From Massilia solisilvae (GTDB lineage Bacteria > Pseudomonadota > Gammaproteobacteria > Burkholderiales > Burkholderiaceae_D), in NCBI RefSeq assembly GCF_024753215.1, contig NZ_JANUGV010000004.1, positions 310,001 to 374,000 of the forward strand: 64,000 nucleotides of DNA, read 5' to 3'. The stretch's first letter is position 1; each line of letters opens with the position of its first letter. The notes under the pieces were generated by a model that worked only from the letters and a program-made list of their open reading frames with translations, made no database searches and was not told where the DNA came from. Shown here piece after piece: positions 1 through 8,303 of the stretch. A program made the position numbers and the translations under genes.

Positions 1-34
1 GCAAACAGGAATGAACGAGTCAAATAAGGGCGGC

Positions 35-475
35 ATGACGACGAAAGTAGAGATTTACACCGATGGCGCCTGCAAGGGAAACCCCGGTGCGGGCGGTTGG
101 GGCGCGCTCCTGGTGTCCAACGGCCACGAGAAGGAAATCTTCGGCGGCGAACTGAACACCACCAACAACCGCATGGAACTGAAGGCCGTGATCGAGGCCC
201 TCGGTGCGCTCACGCGCCCGTGCCAGGTGGTGCTGCACACCGACAGCCAGTATGTACAGAAGGGCATCTCGGAGTGGATTCACGGCTGGAAGGCGCGCGG
301 CTGGAAGACCTCGACCAAGGAGCCGGTGAAGAACGAGGATTTGTGGCGCGCGCTCGACGCGGCACAGCAGCAGCACGAAGTCGAATGGCGCTGGGTGCGC
401 GGCCACAACGGCCATCCCGGCAACGAGCGCGCCGACGTGCTGGCCAACCGGGGTGTGGCGTCGGTGCGTCGATGA
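35..475 (+). CDS. rnhA: Ribonuclease HI
   Basis: Cytoplasmic endonuclease that cuts the RNA strand of RNA-DNA hybrids. With the ATG at 35 the protein has 146 aa and the active-site residues fall on E. coli numbering: D10 ([10 protein letters not shown]), E48 (NRMELK), D70 (HTDSQY), H124 and D134 (RADVLAN). An in-frame ATG at 11 would add eight residues but has no better ribosome site, and AAGGG lies just before the ATG at 35. dnaQ follows after 53 nt, an order common in proteobacteria. Confidence 0.95.
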   Translation: MTTKVEIYTDGACKGNPGAGGWGALLVSNGHEKEIFGGELNTTNNRMELKAVIEALGALTRPCQVVLHTDSQYVQKGISEWIHGWKARGWKTSTKEPVKNEDLWRALDAAQQQHEVEWRWVRGHNGHPGNERADVLANRGVASVRR

Positions 476-528
476 GCGGGCCGCGGGTTTGCTATACTCG
501 CGACGTTCCAACTCATCCGTAACACGTC

Positions 529-1236
529 ATGCGCCAGATCGTCCTCGATACCGAAACCACCGGCTTGAACCCCCGCACTGGCGACCGCATCATTGAAATC
601 GGCTGCGTTGAAATCTTCAACCGCAAGCTCACCGGCAACAACTTCCACCGCTACATCAACCCGGAGCGCGACTCGGACGAGGCCGCGCTCGCGGTGCACG
701 GCCTGACCACCGAGTTCTTGAGCGACAAGCCCAGGTTCCACGAGATCGTCGAGGAGCTGCGCGAATATGTGCGCGGGGCCGAGATCATCATACACAACGC
801 GCCGTTCGACCTGGGCTTTTTGAACCACGAGTTCGCGCGCCTGGGCCTGCCCGAGTTCATCGAGCACTGCACCGGCGTGATCGATACCCTGGTGCACGCC
901 AAGGAACTGCACCCCGGCAAGCGCAACTCGCTCGACGCGCTGTGCGACCGCTACGGCATCTCCAACGCGCATCGCAAGCTGCACGGCGCATTGCTCGACT
1001 CGGAGCTGCTGGCCGATGTGTACCTGGCGATGACGCGCGGCCAGAACACGCTGTCGATGGAGGTGGAGGTCGAGGCAGCGATCGGGGGCGACCTGCTGGA
1101 AGCGGTGCCGCTGGGCGAGATCATCGTGCTCAAGGCAAACGCGGAAGAGGAAGCGCTCCACGAAAGCGTGCTGGGCGGGCTGGACAAGGCGGCGAAAGGC
1201 AGCTGTGTTTGGAGAAATTATTCTCAACAGGGGTGA
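529..1236 (+). CDS. dnaQ: DNA polymerase III epsilon subunit (proofreading exonuclease)
   Basis: 3'-5' exonuclease that proofreads for the replicative polymerase. The 235-aa protein shows all DEDDh exonuclease motifs: D7 and E9 in Exo I (LDTETTG), D94 in Exo II (NAPFDLGF), and H152-x4-D157 in Exo III (HGALLD). The C-terminal tail after about residue 185 is the usual region that contacts the polymerase alpha subunit. An extended -10 box (TGC then TATACT, 493-498) lies 30 nt upstream, so it probably has its own promoter. Its last codons overlap the promoter of the following tRNA gene. Confidence 0.95.
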   Translation: MRQIVLDTETTGLNPRTGDRIIEIGCVEIFNRKLTGNNFHRYINPERDSDEAALAVHGLTTEFLSDKPRFHEIVEELREYVRGAEIIIHNAPFDLGFLNHEFARLGLPEFIEHCTGVIDTLVHAKELHPGKRNSLDALCDRYGISNAHRKLHGALLDSELLADVYLAMTRGQNTLSMEVEVEAAIGGDLLEAVPLGEIIVLKANAEEEALHESVLGGLDKAAKGSCVWRNYSQQG

Positions 1237-1261
1237 CAAACAGAAAGAGACCTGTCATAAT
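1233..1261 (+). promoter_or_regulatory. Sigma-70 promoter of tRNA-Val
   Basis: GTGACA (1233-1238), 17 nt, then CATAAT (1256-1261). It overlaps the dnaQ stop codon and sits 37 nt before the tRNA, as expected for an independently expressed tRNA. Confidence 0.7.
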
Positions 1262-1297
1262 ACGCCTCGTTGAACGGGAAGCACTCCCGGATCAAAC

Positions 1298-1372
1298 GGG
1301 AGGTTAGCTCAGGGGTAGAGCACTGCATTCACACTGCAGGGGTCGCAAGTTCGAAACTTGCACTTCCCACCA
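1298..1372 (+). tRNA. tRNA-Val (anticodon CAC)
   Basis: The 75-nt cloverleaf reads directly. The acceptor stem is GGGAGGT with ACTTCCC (one G-T pair), and the D-loop has AGCTCAGGGGTAGAGC. The anticodon arm CTGCA-TTCACAC-TGCAG carries CAC, followed by a TTCGAAAC T-loop. The CCA end is encoded. It decodes GUG valine codons. Confidence 0.97.
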
Positions 1373-1382
1373 AGAATTCCTG

Positions 1383-1419
1383 AACGCTGCACGCGCAAGC
1401 CTGCAGCGTTTTTTGTTTT
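1383..1419 (+). terminator. Rho-independent terminator after tRNA-Val
   Basis: Perfect 9-bp inverted repeat, AACGCTGCA (1383-1391) and TGCAGCGTT (1402-1410), running into a T-rich tract TTTTGTTTT. It is 10 nt after the tRNA. Confidence 0.9.
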
Positions 1420-1476
1420 GGCGGACCGGTTCATGCTGGGAGGGCTCAAGAGCGCACCCTGCGCTTCTTCAAGCAG

Positions 1477-1683
1477 TCACTCGAGCGCGATCTCGCCGTC
1501 AAAGCGCACCTTCAGCTGCAGGCCCGCCACCTCGAGCGTCATTGTTGCCGGCAACACCGCGTCGGCGGCAATCTGGCGCGCAGCCAGCGCGCGCGCGACG
1601 GCCTGTTCGATCTCGTGCTGGGATTTGACGCCCACCATCTTCAGGAATTTGCGCACGCTGAGATTCAGGGTTTCCTCGTTCAT
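1477..1683 (-). CDS. Small DUF6494-type protein
   Basis: A 68-aa soluble protein of unknown function. It resembles the DUF6494 family as I remember it: MNE start, a KFLKMVGVKSQHEIEQAV stretch, then a short beta-rich end finishing in DGEIALE. There is no signal peptide or membrane segment. It stands alone, convergent with the tRNA terminator and divergent from the cytochrome c gene. The family assignment is from memory of the N-terminal pattern and needs a profile search. Confidence 0.65.
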   Translation of the reverse strand: MNEETLNLSVRKFLKMVGVKSQHEIEQAVARALAARQIAADAVLPATMTLEVAGLQLKVRFDGEIALE

Positions 1684-1788
1684 CGATTCGTCCTCCAGGT
1701 TGTGCCGGGTTAGACATCAAAAACTTATCGCAAGTTAGCTTCTTGCCCTATGATGGGCGAACCTAAAAGAATAATGAGGAGAAAACCC

Positions 1789-3489
1789 TTGCGACGCAAG
1801 ATCCTGACGGTTCACGCCGTGCTGCTCGCCGCGCTGGCGGCGGCAAACGTGGTCCACGCCGCGCCCTCGGTCGGCCAGACCTTTTTTGAAAACAATTGTG
1901 CCGAGTGCCATACGGTCGATCCGAAGATGGGTTCGCGCTCCGGCCCAAGCCTGTATGGGCTGCTGGGGCGCAAGCTTGGTTCGGCGCCCGGCTACAACTA
2001 TAGCGAAGCGATGGTCAAGGCCGGCGCGAGCGGCCGCACCTGGACCCGCGCCGAGCTCGACGTGTTTCTTGTCGATCCCGACCAGGCGGTGCCGGGCACG
2101 ACGATGCCGGTGATGGTGCCGGACAAGGCCGAGCGCGAGCCGCTGATCGACTACCTGGCCAGCCTGAGCGGGCCGGCGCAGGGGCCGGCAGCGGCGGCGG
2201 GCACGGCGGGCACGGCGGCACGTGCGGACGCGGCGGCATGGGGCGAGAACAAGCCCGGCAAACGGCACCGCATTACGGCAGCCGAACTCGTTGCGCCGTT
2301 TGCCAGCAGCAGCGCGGGCAACGGTTCCAAGCTCGCGCCGCGTCCGGAAGGTGCGCTACCGGCCGTGCCGCCCGGCTTCAAGGTGAGCATCTTCGCCACC
2401 GACCCCGAGAAGGGCCGCCTGCCGGTGCGCGCCCCCAATGGCGACATCTTCCTGGCCGAGCCGGCCAAGGGCCAGATCAAGGTGCTGCGCTCGTCCAATG
2501 GCGAGAGCGCCGAGAGCGCGAGCGTGTTCGCAAGCGGCCTCACGCGTCCCTACGGCATGGCGTTCTACCCGTCCGGCGCGCACCCCAAATATCTGTACGT
2601 GGCCAACGTGAACTCGGTGGTGCGTTTCCCGTATTCGAACGGCGACCTGGCCGCGCGCGGCGAGCCCGAAGTGGTGGTGGCGCAGCTGGCGGGCACGTCC
2701 GGCGGCCACGTCACGCGCACGCTCGCCTTCTCGCAGGACGGCAAGACGATGTTCGTGTCGGTCGGCTCGGCCACCAACTACGCGTCTGACATTGGCGCCC
2801 AGCCGCCCGAGCCGCTGGCGCAGTGGGAAGCCAGGCACGGCCTTGGCGGCGCGTGGGGCGTGGAGACCGACCGTGCCGCCGTGCTCGCCTTCGATCCGGA
2901 CGGCGGCAACCGCCGCACCTATGCGACGGGCTTGCGCAACTGCGTCGGCATGCTGGTCTATCCCGGCACCGGCGAGCTGATGTGCAGCGTGAACGAGCGC
3001 GACGAGCTCGGCGACAACCTGCCGCCGGATTACGTGACGCGTGTGAAGAAGGGCGGTTTTTACGGCTGGCCTTGGTACTACATTGGTGACCACGAAGAGC
3101 CGCGCCTGAAGGGCGTGCGCCCGGACCTGAAGGGCAAGGCGATCGTGCCGGATACGCTGCTGCAGGCCCACTCGGCGCCGCTGGGCATGGTGGTGTACCA
3201 CGCCCCGGCCGGCGCGAAGCACGCGTTCCCCAGGGAGTTCGAGGGCGACATCTTCCTTGCGCTGCACGGCTCGTGGAACCGGGGCACGCGCACCGGCTAC
3301 AAGCTGGTACGCGTGTTCATGAAGAAGGGCGTGCCGACCGGCGAATACGAGGACTTCATGACCGGCATGGTGCTGTCGGACCGCGACGTCTGGGGCCGCC
3401 CGGCGGCGGTGACGGTGGCGGCCGATGGCGCGCTGCTGGTGGCCGACGATGGCGGCGGCGTGATCTGGCGCATCGCGCCGGCGCGCTGA
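1789..3489 (+). CDS. Secreted cytochrome c / sorbosone dehydrogenase-like fusion
   Basis: Probable periplasmic sugar or aldehyde dehydrogenase with its own electron carrier. A signal peptide (about residues 1-24, VVHA cleavage) is followed by a class I cytochrome c domain: CAECH heme site C37-C40-H41, likely axial Met106. A linker rich in Ala and Gly leads to a beta-propeller (about 205-560) of the L-sorbosone/PQQ glucose dehydrogenase type. The TTG at 1789 is chosen because AGGAG lies seven nt before it and the signal peptide then starts cleanly. ATGs at 1750, 1753 and 1774 are in frame but less well placed. The substrate is not evident. Length is 566 aa. Confidence 0.8.
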   Translation: MRRKILTVHAVLLAALAAANVVHAAPSVGQTFFENNCAECHTVDPKMGSRSGPSLYGLLGRKLGSAPGYNYSEAMVKAGASGRTWTRAELDVFLVDPDQAVPGTTMPVMVPDKAEREPLIDYLASLSGPAQGPAAAAGTAGTAARADAAAWGENKPGKRHRITAAELVAPFASSSAGNGSKLAPRPEGALPAVPPGFKVSIFATDPEKGRLPVRAPNGDIFLAEPAKGQIKVLRSSNGESAESASVFASGLTRPYGMAFYPSGAHPKYLYVANVNSVVRFPYSNGDLAARGEPEVVVAQLAGTSGGHVTRTLAFSQDGKTMFVSVGSATNYASDIGAQPPEPLAQWEARHGLGGAWGVETDRAAVLAFDPDGGNRRTYATGLRNCVGMLVYPGTGELMCSVNERDELGDNLPPDYVTRVKKGGFYGWPWYYIGDHEEPRLKGVRPDLKGKAIVPDTLLQAHSAPLGMVVYHAPAGAKHAFPREFEGDIFLALHGSWNRGTRTGYKLVRVFMKKGVPTGEYEDFMTGMVLSDRDVWGRPAAVTVAADGALLVADDGGGVIWRIAPAR

Positions 3490-3526
3490 GCTCCCGTCAC
3501 GCGTCCAGGCGGAGCACGCCTGACCT

Positions 3527-3559
3527 GAACGCGTGGGCAGGAAACCTGCCCACCCTACG
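3527..3559. repeat. Palindromic intergenic repeat, copy 1
   Basis: Copy of a family that recurs in this window. Arms GTGGGCAGG and CCTGCCCAC are flanked by GAACGC on one side and CCTACG on the other. It lies between the dehydrogenase stop and the Nramp start. Confidence 0.75.
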
Positions 3560-3584
3560 GACCGACATGTGTTAGCCTCCGCCC

Positions 3585-4859
3585 ATGAAGCCGGAGTGGA
3601 AAGAAGCGTTGCGTCAGGTCGGCCCCGGTTTCATCACGGGCGTTGCCGATGACGACCCGAGCGGCATCGCGACCTACTCGCAGGCCGGCGCCCGGTTCGG
3701 CACGGCCATGCTGTGGGTGTCGCTGTTCACCTTCCCCCTGATGGCGGCGGTGCAGGAGATCAGCGCGCGCATCGGCCGCGTGTCCGGCCACGGCCTGGCG
3801 GGCAACATCCGGCGGCATTATCCGCCGGGCCTGATGTACATGGTCGTGGTGCTGATCGCGATCTCGAACATCATCAACATCGGCGCCGACATTGGCGGCA
3901 TGGCCGCATCGATGGAACTGGTGCTGGGACGCGACCGCCTGCACCTGTACCCGGTTGCGATCAGCGTGGTGTCGGTCGTCGCGCTGACCGTGCTGTCGTA
4001 TTCGGCCTACTCGTCGCTGCTCAAGTGGTTGGGCCTGTGCGTGTTCGCCTACGTCGGGATCGTGTTCTTCGTGCAGATACCGTGGCCTGAGGTGGCGCGC
4101 GACACCTTGGTGCCGCGCCTGCAGTTCTCGCATGGCTACCTGTCCATGCTCACCGCGGTGCTGGGCACCACGATCAGCCCCTACCTGTTCGTCTGGCAGT
4201 CCTCGCTCGAAGTGGAGGAGCAGCGCAACACGCCGCACGAGGCGCCGGTGCGCATTGCACCGAGCCAGGCGCGCCAGCAGTTCATGAAGATACGGGTGGA
4301 TACCTACCTGGGCATGGCGGTGTCCAATGCCGTGATGTTCTTCATCATCCTGACCGCCGCCGTGACGCTGAACGCGCACGGCATCACCCAGGTGGAATCG
4401 GCTGAACAGGCCGCCCGCGCGCTCGAGCCGGTGGCGGGGCGCCATGCATTCCTGCTGTTTGCGATCGGTGTCATCGGCACCGGCATGCTGGCGGTGCCCA
4501 CCCTGGCCGGTTCGCTCGGCTACGCGATGGGCGAGGCGTTCCGCTGGCGCACCGGCCTCGATTACAAGCCCTACCAGGCGCGCCGGTTCTACGCGGTGAT
4601 CGCGGTGGCCACGCTGCTGGGCATGGCGATGAACTTCATCGGCATCGACCCGATCCGTGCGCTGATCGCCAGCGCCGTCATCAACGGCATCCTGAGCGTG
4701 CCGCTGCTGTTCCTGCTGCTGTCGATCGCGCGCAACCCCAAGGTCATGGGCCGCTTCGTGATCCCGCGCCGGCTGGCGGTGCCCGGCTGGATCACGGCCG
4801 TGCTGATGGCCTGCTCGGCCGGGTTGACGCTGGTGGACCTTGGGCTGTCGCTGGCCTGA
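3585..4859 (+). CDS. Nramp-family divalent metal transporter, atypical metal site
   Basis: Inner-membrane protein of the Nramp (SLC11, LeuT-fold) family, 424 aa with about 11 hydrophobic segments. The first unwound-helix motif reads DPSG (residues 24-27) where classical MntH has DPGN. The sixth-helix motif that is normally MPHN reads ISPYLF (197-202). The conserved Met ligand for transition metals is therefore replaced by Ser, and the His and Asn by Tyr and Leu. Many annotated 'Nramp' proteins share this DPSG form and their substrate is unclear. It need not be a manganese or iron importer. It stands alone, with a repeat before it and a promoter for the next operon after it. Confidence 0.85.
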   Translation: MKPEWKEALRQVGPGFITGVADDDPSGIATYSQAGARFGTAMLWVSLFTFPLMAAVQEISARIGRVSGHGLAGNIRRHYPPGLMYMVVVLIAISNIINIGADIGGMAASMELVLGRDRLHLYPVAISVVSVVALTVLSYSAYSSLLKWLGLCVFAYVGIVFFVQIPWPEVARDTLVPRLQFSHGYLSMLTAVLGTTISPYLFVWQSSLEVEEQRNTPHEAPVRIAPSQARQQFMKIRVDTYLGMAVSNAVMFFIILTAAVTLNAHGITQVESAEQAARALEPVAGRHAFLLFAIGVIGTGMLAVPTLAGSLGYAMGEAFRWRTGLDYKPYQARRFYAVIAVATLLGMAMNFIGIDPIRALIASAVINGILSVPLLFLLLSIARNPKVMGRFVIPRRLAVPGWITAVLMACSAGLTLVDLGLSLA

Positions 4860-4888
4860 GGCGTGGCCGGCCGCGGTCGCTTTTCGCC

Positions 4889-4918
4889 TTGACGGAGCAG
4901 CCACTGCCCACTTACACT
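4889..4918 (+). promoter_or_regulatory. Candidate sigma-70 promoter of the ABC importer leader
   Basis: TTGACG (4889-4894), 18 nt, then TACACT (4913-4918). A start near 4925 would give a leader of about 330 nt before the permease ATG at 5253. Confidence 0.55.
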
Positions 4919-4924
4919 CGCGCT

Positions 4925-5252
4925 GTTTTCATTTTTCGGGTCCACTCATGGGCACTTGTTCAAGCGACAGTTGTAGCCAGCACGAGGCTGGCGCTTCCTT
5001 GGCAAGATAACGCAGGCGTTCCCCGTCCCCTGCCGTCATCCTGCCACGGATGATGGCGTCTTTGTGTGCCGGTCCAGGCCGGCGCATTCGTATTGTCAGC
5101 AACACACGCAAACCCGGCATGGTGCGCGGCGGCGTTTGCCTGCGCGCGTGCCGGCGCACCATCGATGCCGCAAGCGCGGCCAAACGACGGGTCAACCACA
5201 GGCGCCAGAAGCGCGCCTGGGCGCCCGCGCGCGTGCGGGCAGGGATGTGTTG
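4925..5252 (+). promoter_or_regulatory. Long structured 5' leader of the ABC importer operon
   Basis: Gene-free stretch between Nramp and the ABC permease with several strong hairpins. They are 4976-4992 (GCCAGC/GCTGGC), 5032-5057 (ten-pair stem, GCCGTCATCC against GGATGATGGC with one G-T), 5065-5086 (TGTGCCGG/CCGGCGCA) and 5121-5160 (GGTGCGC/GCGCACC). A 20-codon open frame lies near its start. I do not recognise a known riboswitch. A cis-regulatory leader is an inference from promoter placement, length and structure. High GC content alone produces some hairpins. Confidence 0.4.
4948..5010 (+). CDS. Possible 20-residue Cys/Ser-rich leader peptide
   Basis: ATG at 4948 opens a 20-codon frame ending in TAA. 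It begins MGTCSSDSCS, so four Ser and two Cys fall within the first ten codons. No good ribosome site is seen (weak CGGG). It would sit in the leader of a NitT/TauT-type ABC importer operon, ahead of the strong hairpin at 5032-5057, as expected of an attenuator peptide. Chance occurrence is quite possible. Confidence 0.25.
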   Translation: MGTCSSDSCSQHEAGASLAR

Positions 5253-6986
5253 ATGTTCGAGTTCTTCAATGTGCGGCAGGCCGGCCAGGGCCGGGCCGCG
5301 CGCGGGCCCAATCGTTGGGACTGGGTGCTGCTGCCGCTGGTGCTGGCGGTGCTGGCCGCGGCCGCCTACGGGGCCATGCAGATGGCGCGCCCGTTCGTGC
5401 TGGGCCAGGCCACGCCGGTTTCGCTGGATGTGGCGGTGCTGCCGTACTACCTGCTGCGCACCATCCTGCGCATGTTCATGGCGCTTGGCTGCTCGCTCTT
5501 GTTCTCGTTCGTGTTCGCGGCGGTCGCCGCCAAGTACCGGGCGGCCGAAAAGGTGCTCATTCCACTGCTCGACATCCTGCAGTCGGTGCCGATCCTGGGC
5601 TTCCAGGCGATCGCGATCGCACCCTTCATTGCGCTGTTCCCGGGCAGCCTGCTGGGCGTGGAGTGCGCGGCGGTGTTTGCGATCTTTACCTCACAGGCGT
5701 GGAACATGGCGTTCAGCCTGTATCAGTCGATGCGGACCGTGCCGGCCGAGCTGTCCGAGGCGGCGCGGGTGTTCTGCCTGTCGGGCTGGCAGCGCTTCTG
5801 GCGCCTGGAACTGCCGTACGCGATGCCGGCGCTGCTATGGAACATGATGATGTCGATGTCCGGCGGCTGGTTCTTCCTGGTGGCTGCCGAGGCGATCTCG
5901 GTAGCCGGCCAGGACATCAAGCTGCCCGGCATCGGCGCCTACATCGCGGTGGCGATCGAGCAGGAGAACGGCCGCGCCGTCGCCGCGGCGATCGTGGCGA
6001 TGCTGGCCGGGATCGTGCTGTACGACCAGCTGTTCTTCCGGCCGCTGCTGGCCTGGGCCGACAAGTTCCGCTTCGAGGAATCGCAGGGCGAGACCGCGCA
6101 ACGCTCGTGGCTGCTGGACTGGGGCCGGCGCAGCCGCTGGATGCGCCGGCTGGCGGACCGATTCTGGGCACGCATGCGCGGCGCGCTGGGATGGTTCGGC
6201 GGCGTGCCGGCAGTGCGGGCCAGCGCACAGGCGACGGCCGCCTGGCAGCGCGCGCTGCCACGGCTGTGGGATGGCTTCCTCGCGCTCGCTGCCTGCTACG
6301 CCAGCCTGCGGCTGATCGTGTACGTGCATGCGCAAGTGGGCTGGGCCGAGGTCGGTCACGTGGTGCTGCTTGGCCTGGCCACGCTGCTGCGCGTGATGCT
6401 GCTCATCGCGCTCGCCTCGCTGGTATGGGTGCCGGTCGCGGTATGGATCGGCCTGCGTCCGCGCTACGCGCAGCGCGTGCAGGCGGTGGCGCAGTTTCTG
6501 GCTGCGTTCCCGGTCAACCTGATGTTCCCGGTGGTCGTGTTCGTGCTGGTCACGTTCCGGCTCAATCCGGACATCTGGCTCAGCCCCCTGATGGTGTTCG
6601 GCACCCAGTGGTACATCCTGTTCAACGTGGTGGCCGGCGCATCGACCGTGCCCACCGAGCTGCGGCTGGCCGCCGACAACCTGGGCCTGAAAGGCTGGCT
6701 CAAATGGAAGCGGGTGTACCTGCCGGCCGTGTTCCCGGCCTACCTGACCGGCGCCATCACCGCCAGCGGCGGTTCGTGGAACGCGAGTATCGTGGCCGAA
6801 TACGTCACCTGGGGCAAAACCACGCTGGCCGCCCAGGGCCTTGGCAGCTACATCAAGCAGATGACCGATGCGGGCGACTTCCACCGCATCGCGCTCGGGA
6901 TCGGCGTGATGTGCATTTTCGTGATGCTGTTGAACCGGTTCTTCTGGCGCAAGCTGTACCTGCTCGCCGGCGACCGCAGCCTGTAA
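5253..6986 (+). CDS. ABC importer permease, duplicated NitT/TauT-type
   Basis: Inner-membrane permease of 577 aa with two fused BPD_transp-type halves, about residues 30-280 and 350-570. Each half has around six membrane segments and an ATPase-coupling loop rich in E-A-A ([26 protein letters not shown]). The family imports nitrate, sulfonates, bicarbonate and similar small ions. The start at ATG 5253 has AGGG eight nt upstream. The ATPase gene begins six nt after the stop. No substrate-binding protein gene is adjacent, so the substrate cannot be named. Confidence 0.85.
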   Translation: MFEFFNVRQAGQGRAARGPNRWDWVLLPLVLAVLAAAAYGAMQMARPFVLGQATPVSLDVAVLPYYLLRTILRMFMALGCSLLFSFVFAAVAAKYRAAEKVLIPLLDILQSVPILGFQAIAIAPFIALFPGSLLGVECAAVFAIFTSQAWNMAFSLYQSMRTVPAELSEAARVFCLSGWQRFWRLELPYAMPALLWNMMMSMSGGWFFLVAAEAISVAGQDIKLPGIGAYIAVAIEQENGRAVAAAIVAMLAGIVLYDQLFFRPLLAWADKFRFEESQGETAQRSWLLDWGRRSRWMRRLADRFWARMRGALGWFGGVPAVRASAQATAAWQRALPRLWDGFLALAACYASLRLIVYVHAQVGWAEVGHVVLLGLATLLRVMLLIALASLVWVPVAVWIGLRPRYAQRVQAVAQFLAAFPVNLMFPVVVFVLVTFRLNPDIWLSPLMVFGTQWYILFNVVAGASTVPTELRLAADNLGLKGWLKWKRVYLPAVFPAYLTGAITASGGSWNASIVAEYVTWGKTTLAAQGLGSYIKQMTDAGDFHRIALGIGVMCIFVMLLNRFFWRKLYLLAGDRSL

Positions 6987-6992
6987 GGAGGC

Positions 6993-8300
6993 ATGATGAC
7001 CGAACAAATCCTGATCGCGCTCGAAGGCGTCGGCAAGACCTTCACCAGTGCCGAAGGCGCGCCGCGCCGCATCCTCGACAAGGTGGACTTCGCCCTGCAA
7101 AAGGGCGAGATCGTGGCCTTGCTGGGCAAGTCCGGCTCGGGCAAATCGACGCTGCTGCGGATCATGGCCGGGCTGGTCCCGGCCGACGGCGGGCGCGCCA
7201 GCTATCGCGCGCGGCCGATCGACGGTCCGGCGCCCGGCGTGGCGATGGTGTTCCAGTCGTTTGCGCTGTTCCCCTGGTTGACCGTGCAGCAGAACGTGGA
7301 GCTGGGCCTGGAGGCGCAAGGCGTGCCGCCGGCCGAGCGTGAGCAGCGCGCCGATGCGGTGCTCGAGATGATCGGCCTGGCCGGCTTTGGCGGCGCCTTG
7401 CCGCGCGAGCTCTCCGGCGGCATGCGCCAGCGCGTCGGCATCGCACGGGCGCTGGTGACCAATCCGGACGTGCTGCTGATGGACGAGGCGTTTTCCGCGC
7501 TCGACGTGCTGACCGGCGAGACGCTGCGCAACGACATCCTCGACCTGTGGGACAGCAACCAGATCCCCACGCGCGGCATCGTCGTGGTGTCGCACAACAT
7601 CGAGGAGGCGGTGATGATGGCCGACCGCATCATCATCCTGTCCAGCGATCCGGGGCGCATCGTGAGCGAGGTGGCGATCAACCTGCCGCGCCCGCGCGAC
7701 GTGGACTCGCCGCGGGTGCGCGCGCTGGTGGACCAGGTGTACGGCCTGATGACCATGCGCCCGGCGCCGCTGGTGGCCGCCGGCGCCGTGCCCGCCCCCG
7801 TGCAACCGGACTATCGGCTGCCCGATACCGACATCGACCGCATCGAGGCCGTGCTCGACCTGGTCGCGCAGCCACCGTTCGACGGCCGTGCCGACCTGCC
7901 CAAGCTGGCCGAGGAAGCCGAGCTGCCCGACGAGGAGCTGTTCCCGACCTACGAGGCGATGGGCATGCTGGGCCTGTCGCAGGTGGAGTCGGGCGACATC
8001 ATGCTCACGCCGCTGGGCATGCGCTATGCCGGCGCCGACCAGCAGGAGCGGCAGGAGATCTTCGGGCGCCAGTTGCTGGCCAACGTGCCGCTGGCCGCCC
8101 TGGTGCGCGAGCGCCTGACTGCGGACGAAAGCGGCACCGTGTCGGAGCAGCCATTCCTGGAACTGCTGGAGGAGCACATGGAGTCGGACGAGGCCAAGCG
8201 CACGCTGGAGATTGCGGTGGAATGGGGGCGTTATGGCGAGGTGTACGAGTACGACTACCACCTCGGGCGCCTGAAGCTGCCCGGGCTGGAACCGAAGTGA
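6993..8300 (+). CDS. ABC importer ATPase with C-terminal AAA-associated domain
   Basis: ATP-binding partner of the preceding permease. Walker A GKSGSGKST (about 46-54), Q-loop VFQSFALFPW, signature LSGGMRQRVGIARAL and Walker B LLMDEAFSALD are all present. After about residue 275 comes the extra AAA-associated C-terminal domain found in a NitT/TauT subgroup, ending near residue 430. GGAGG precedes the ATG by about six nt. Translation is probably coupled to the permease. Confidence 0.88.
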   Translation: MMTEQILIALEGVGKTFTSAEGAPRRILDKVDFALQKGEIVALLGKSGSGKSTLLRIMAGLVPADGGRASYRARPIDGPAPGVAMVFQSFALFPWLTVQQNVELGLEAQGVPPAEREQRADAVLEMIGLAGFGGALPRELSGGMRQRVGIARALVTNPDVLLMDEAFSALDVLTGETLRNDILDLWDSNQIPTRGIVVVSHNIEEAVMMADRIIILSSDPGRIVSEVAINLPRPRDVDSPRVRALVDQVYGLMTMRPAPLVAAGAVPAPVQPDYRLPDTDIDRIEAVLDLVAQPPFDGRADLPKLAEEAELPDEELFPTYEAMGMLGLSQVESGDIMLTPLGMRYAGADQQERQEIFGRQLLANVPLAALVRERLTADESGTVSEQPFLELLEEHMESDEAKRTLEIAVEWGRYGEVYEYDYHLGRLKLPGLEPK

Positions 8301-8303
8301 GCG

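Noticed and set aside
4929-5195. Minus-strand frame of 88 codons in the ABC leader.
   Set aside because: No ribosome site, basic low-complexity product, no recognised family; the strand has a promoter and hairpins pointing the other way.
5064-5252. In-frame extension of the permease upstream of ATG 5253.
   Set aside because: The added residues are Arg/Gln/His-rich and unlike a permease N-terminus, and AGGG is correctly placed for ATG 5253.
4948-5252. Leader of the ABC importer compared with the yybP-ykoY manganese riboswitch because an Nramp gene is next door.
   Set aside because: I could not find the conserved loop sequences of that class; the leader is kept only as an unclassified candidate.
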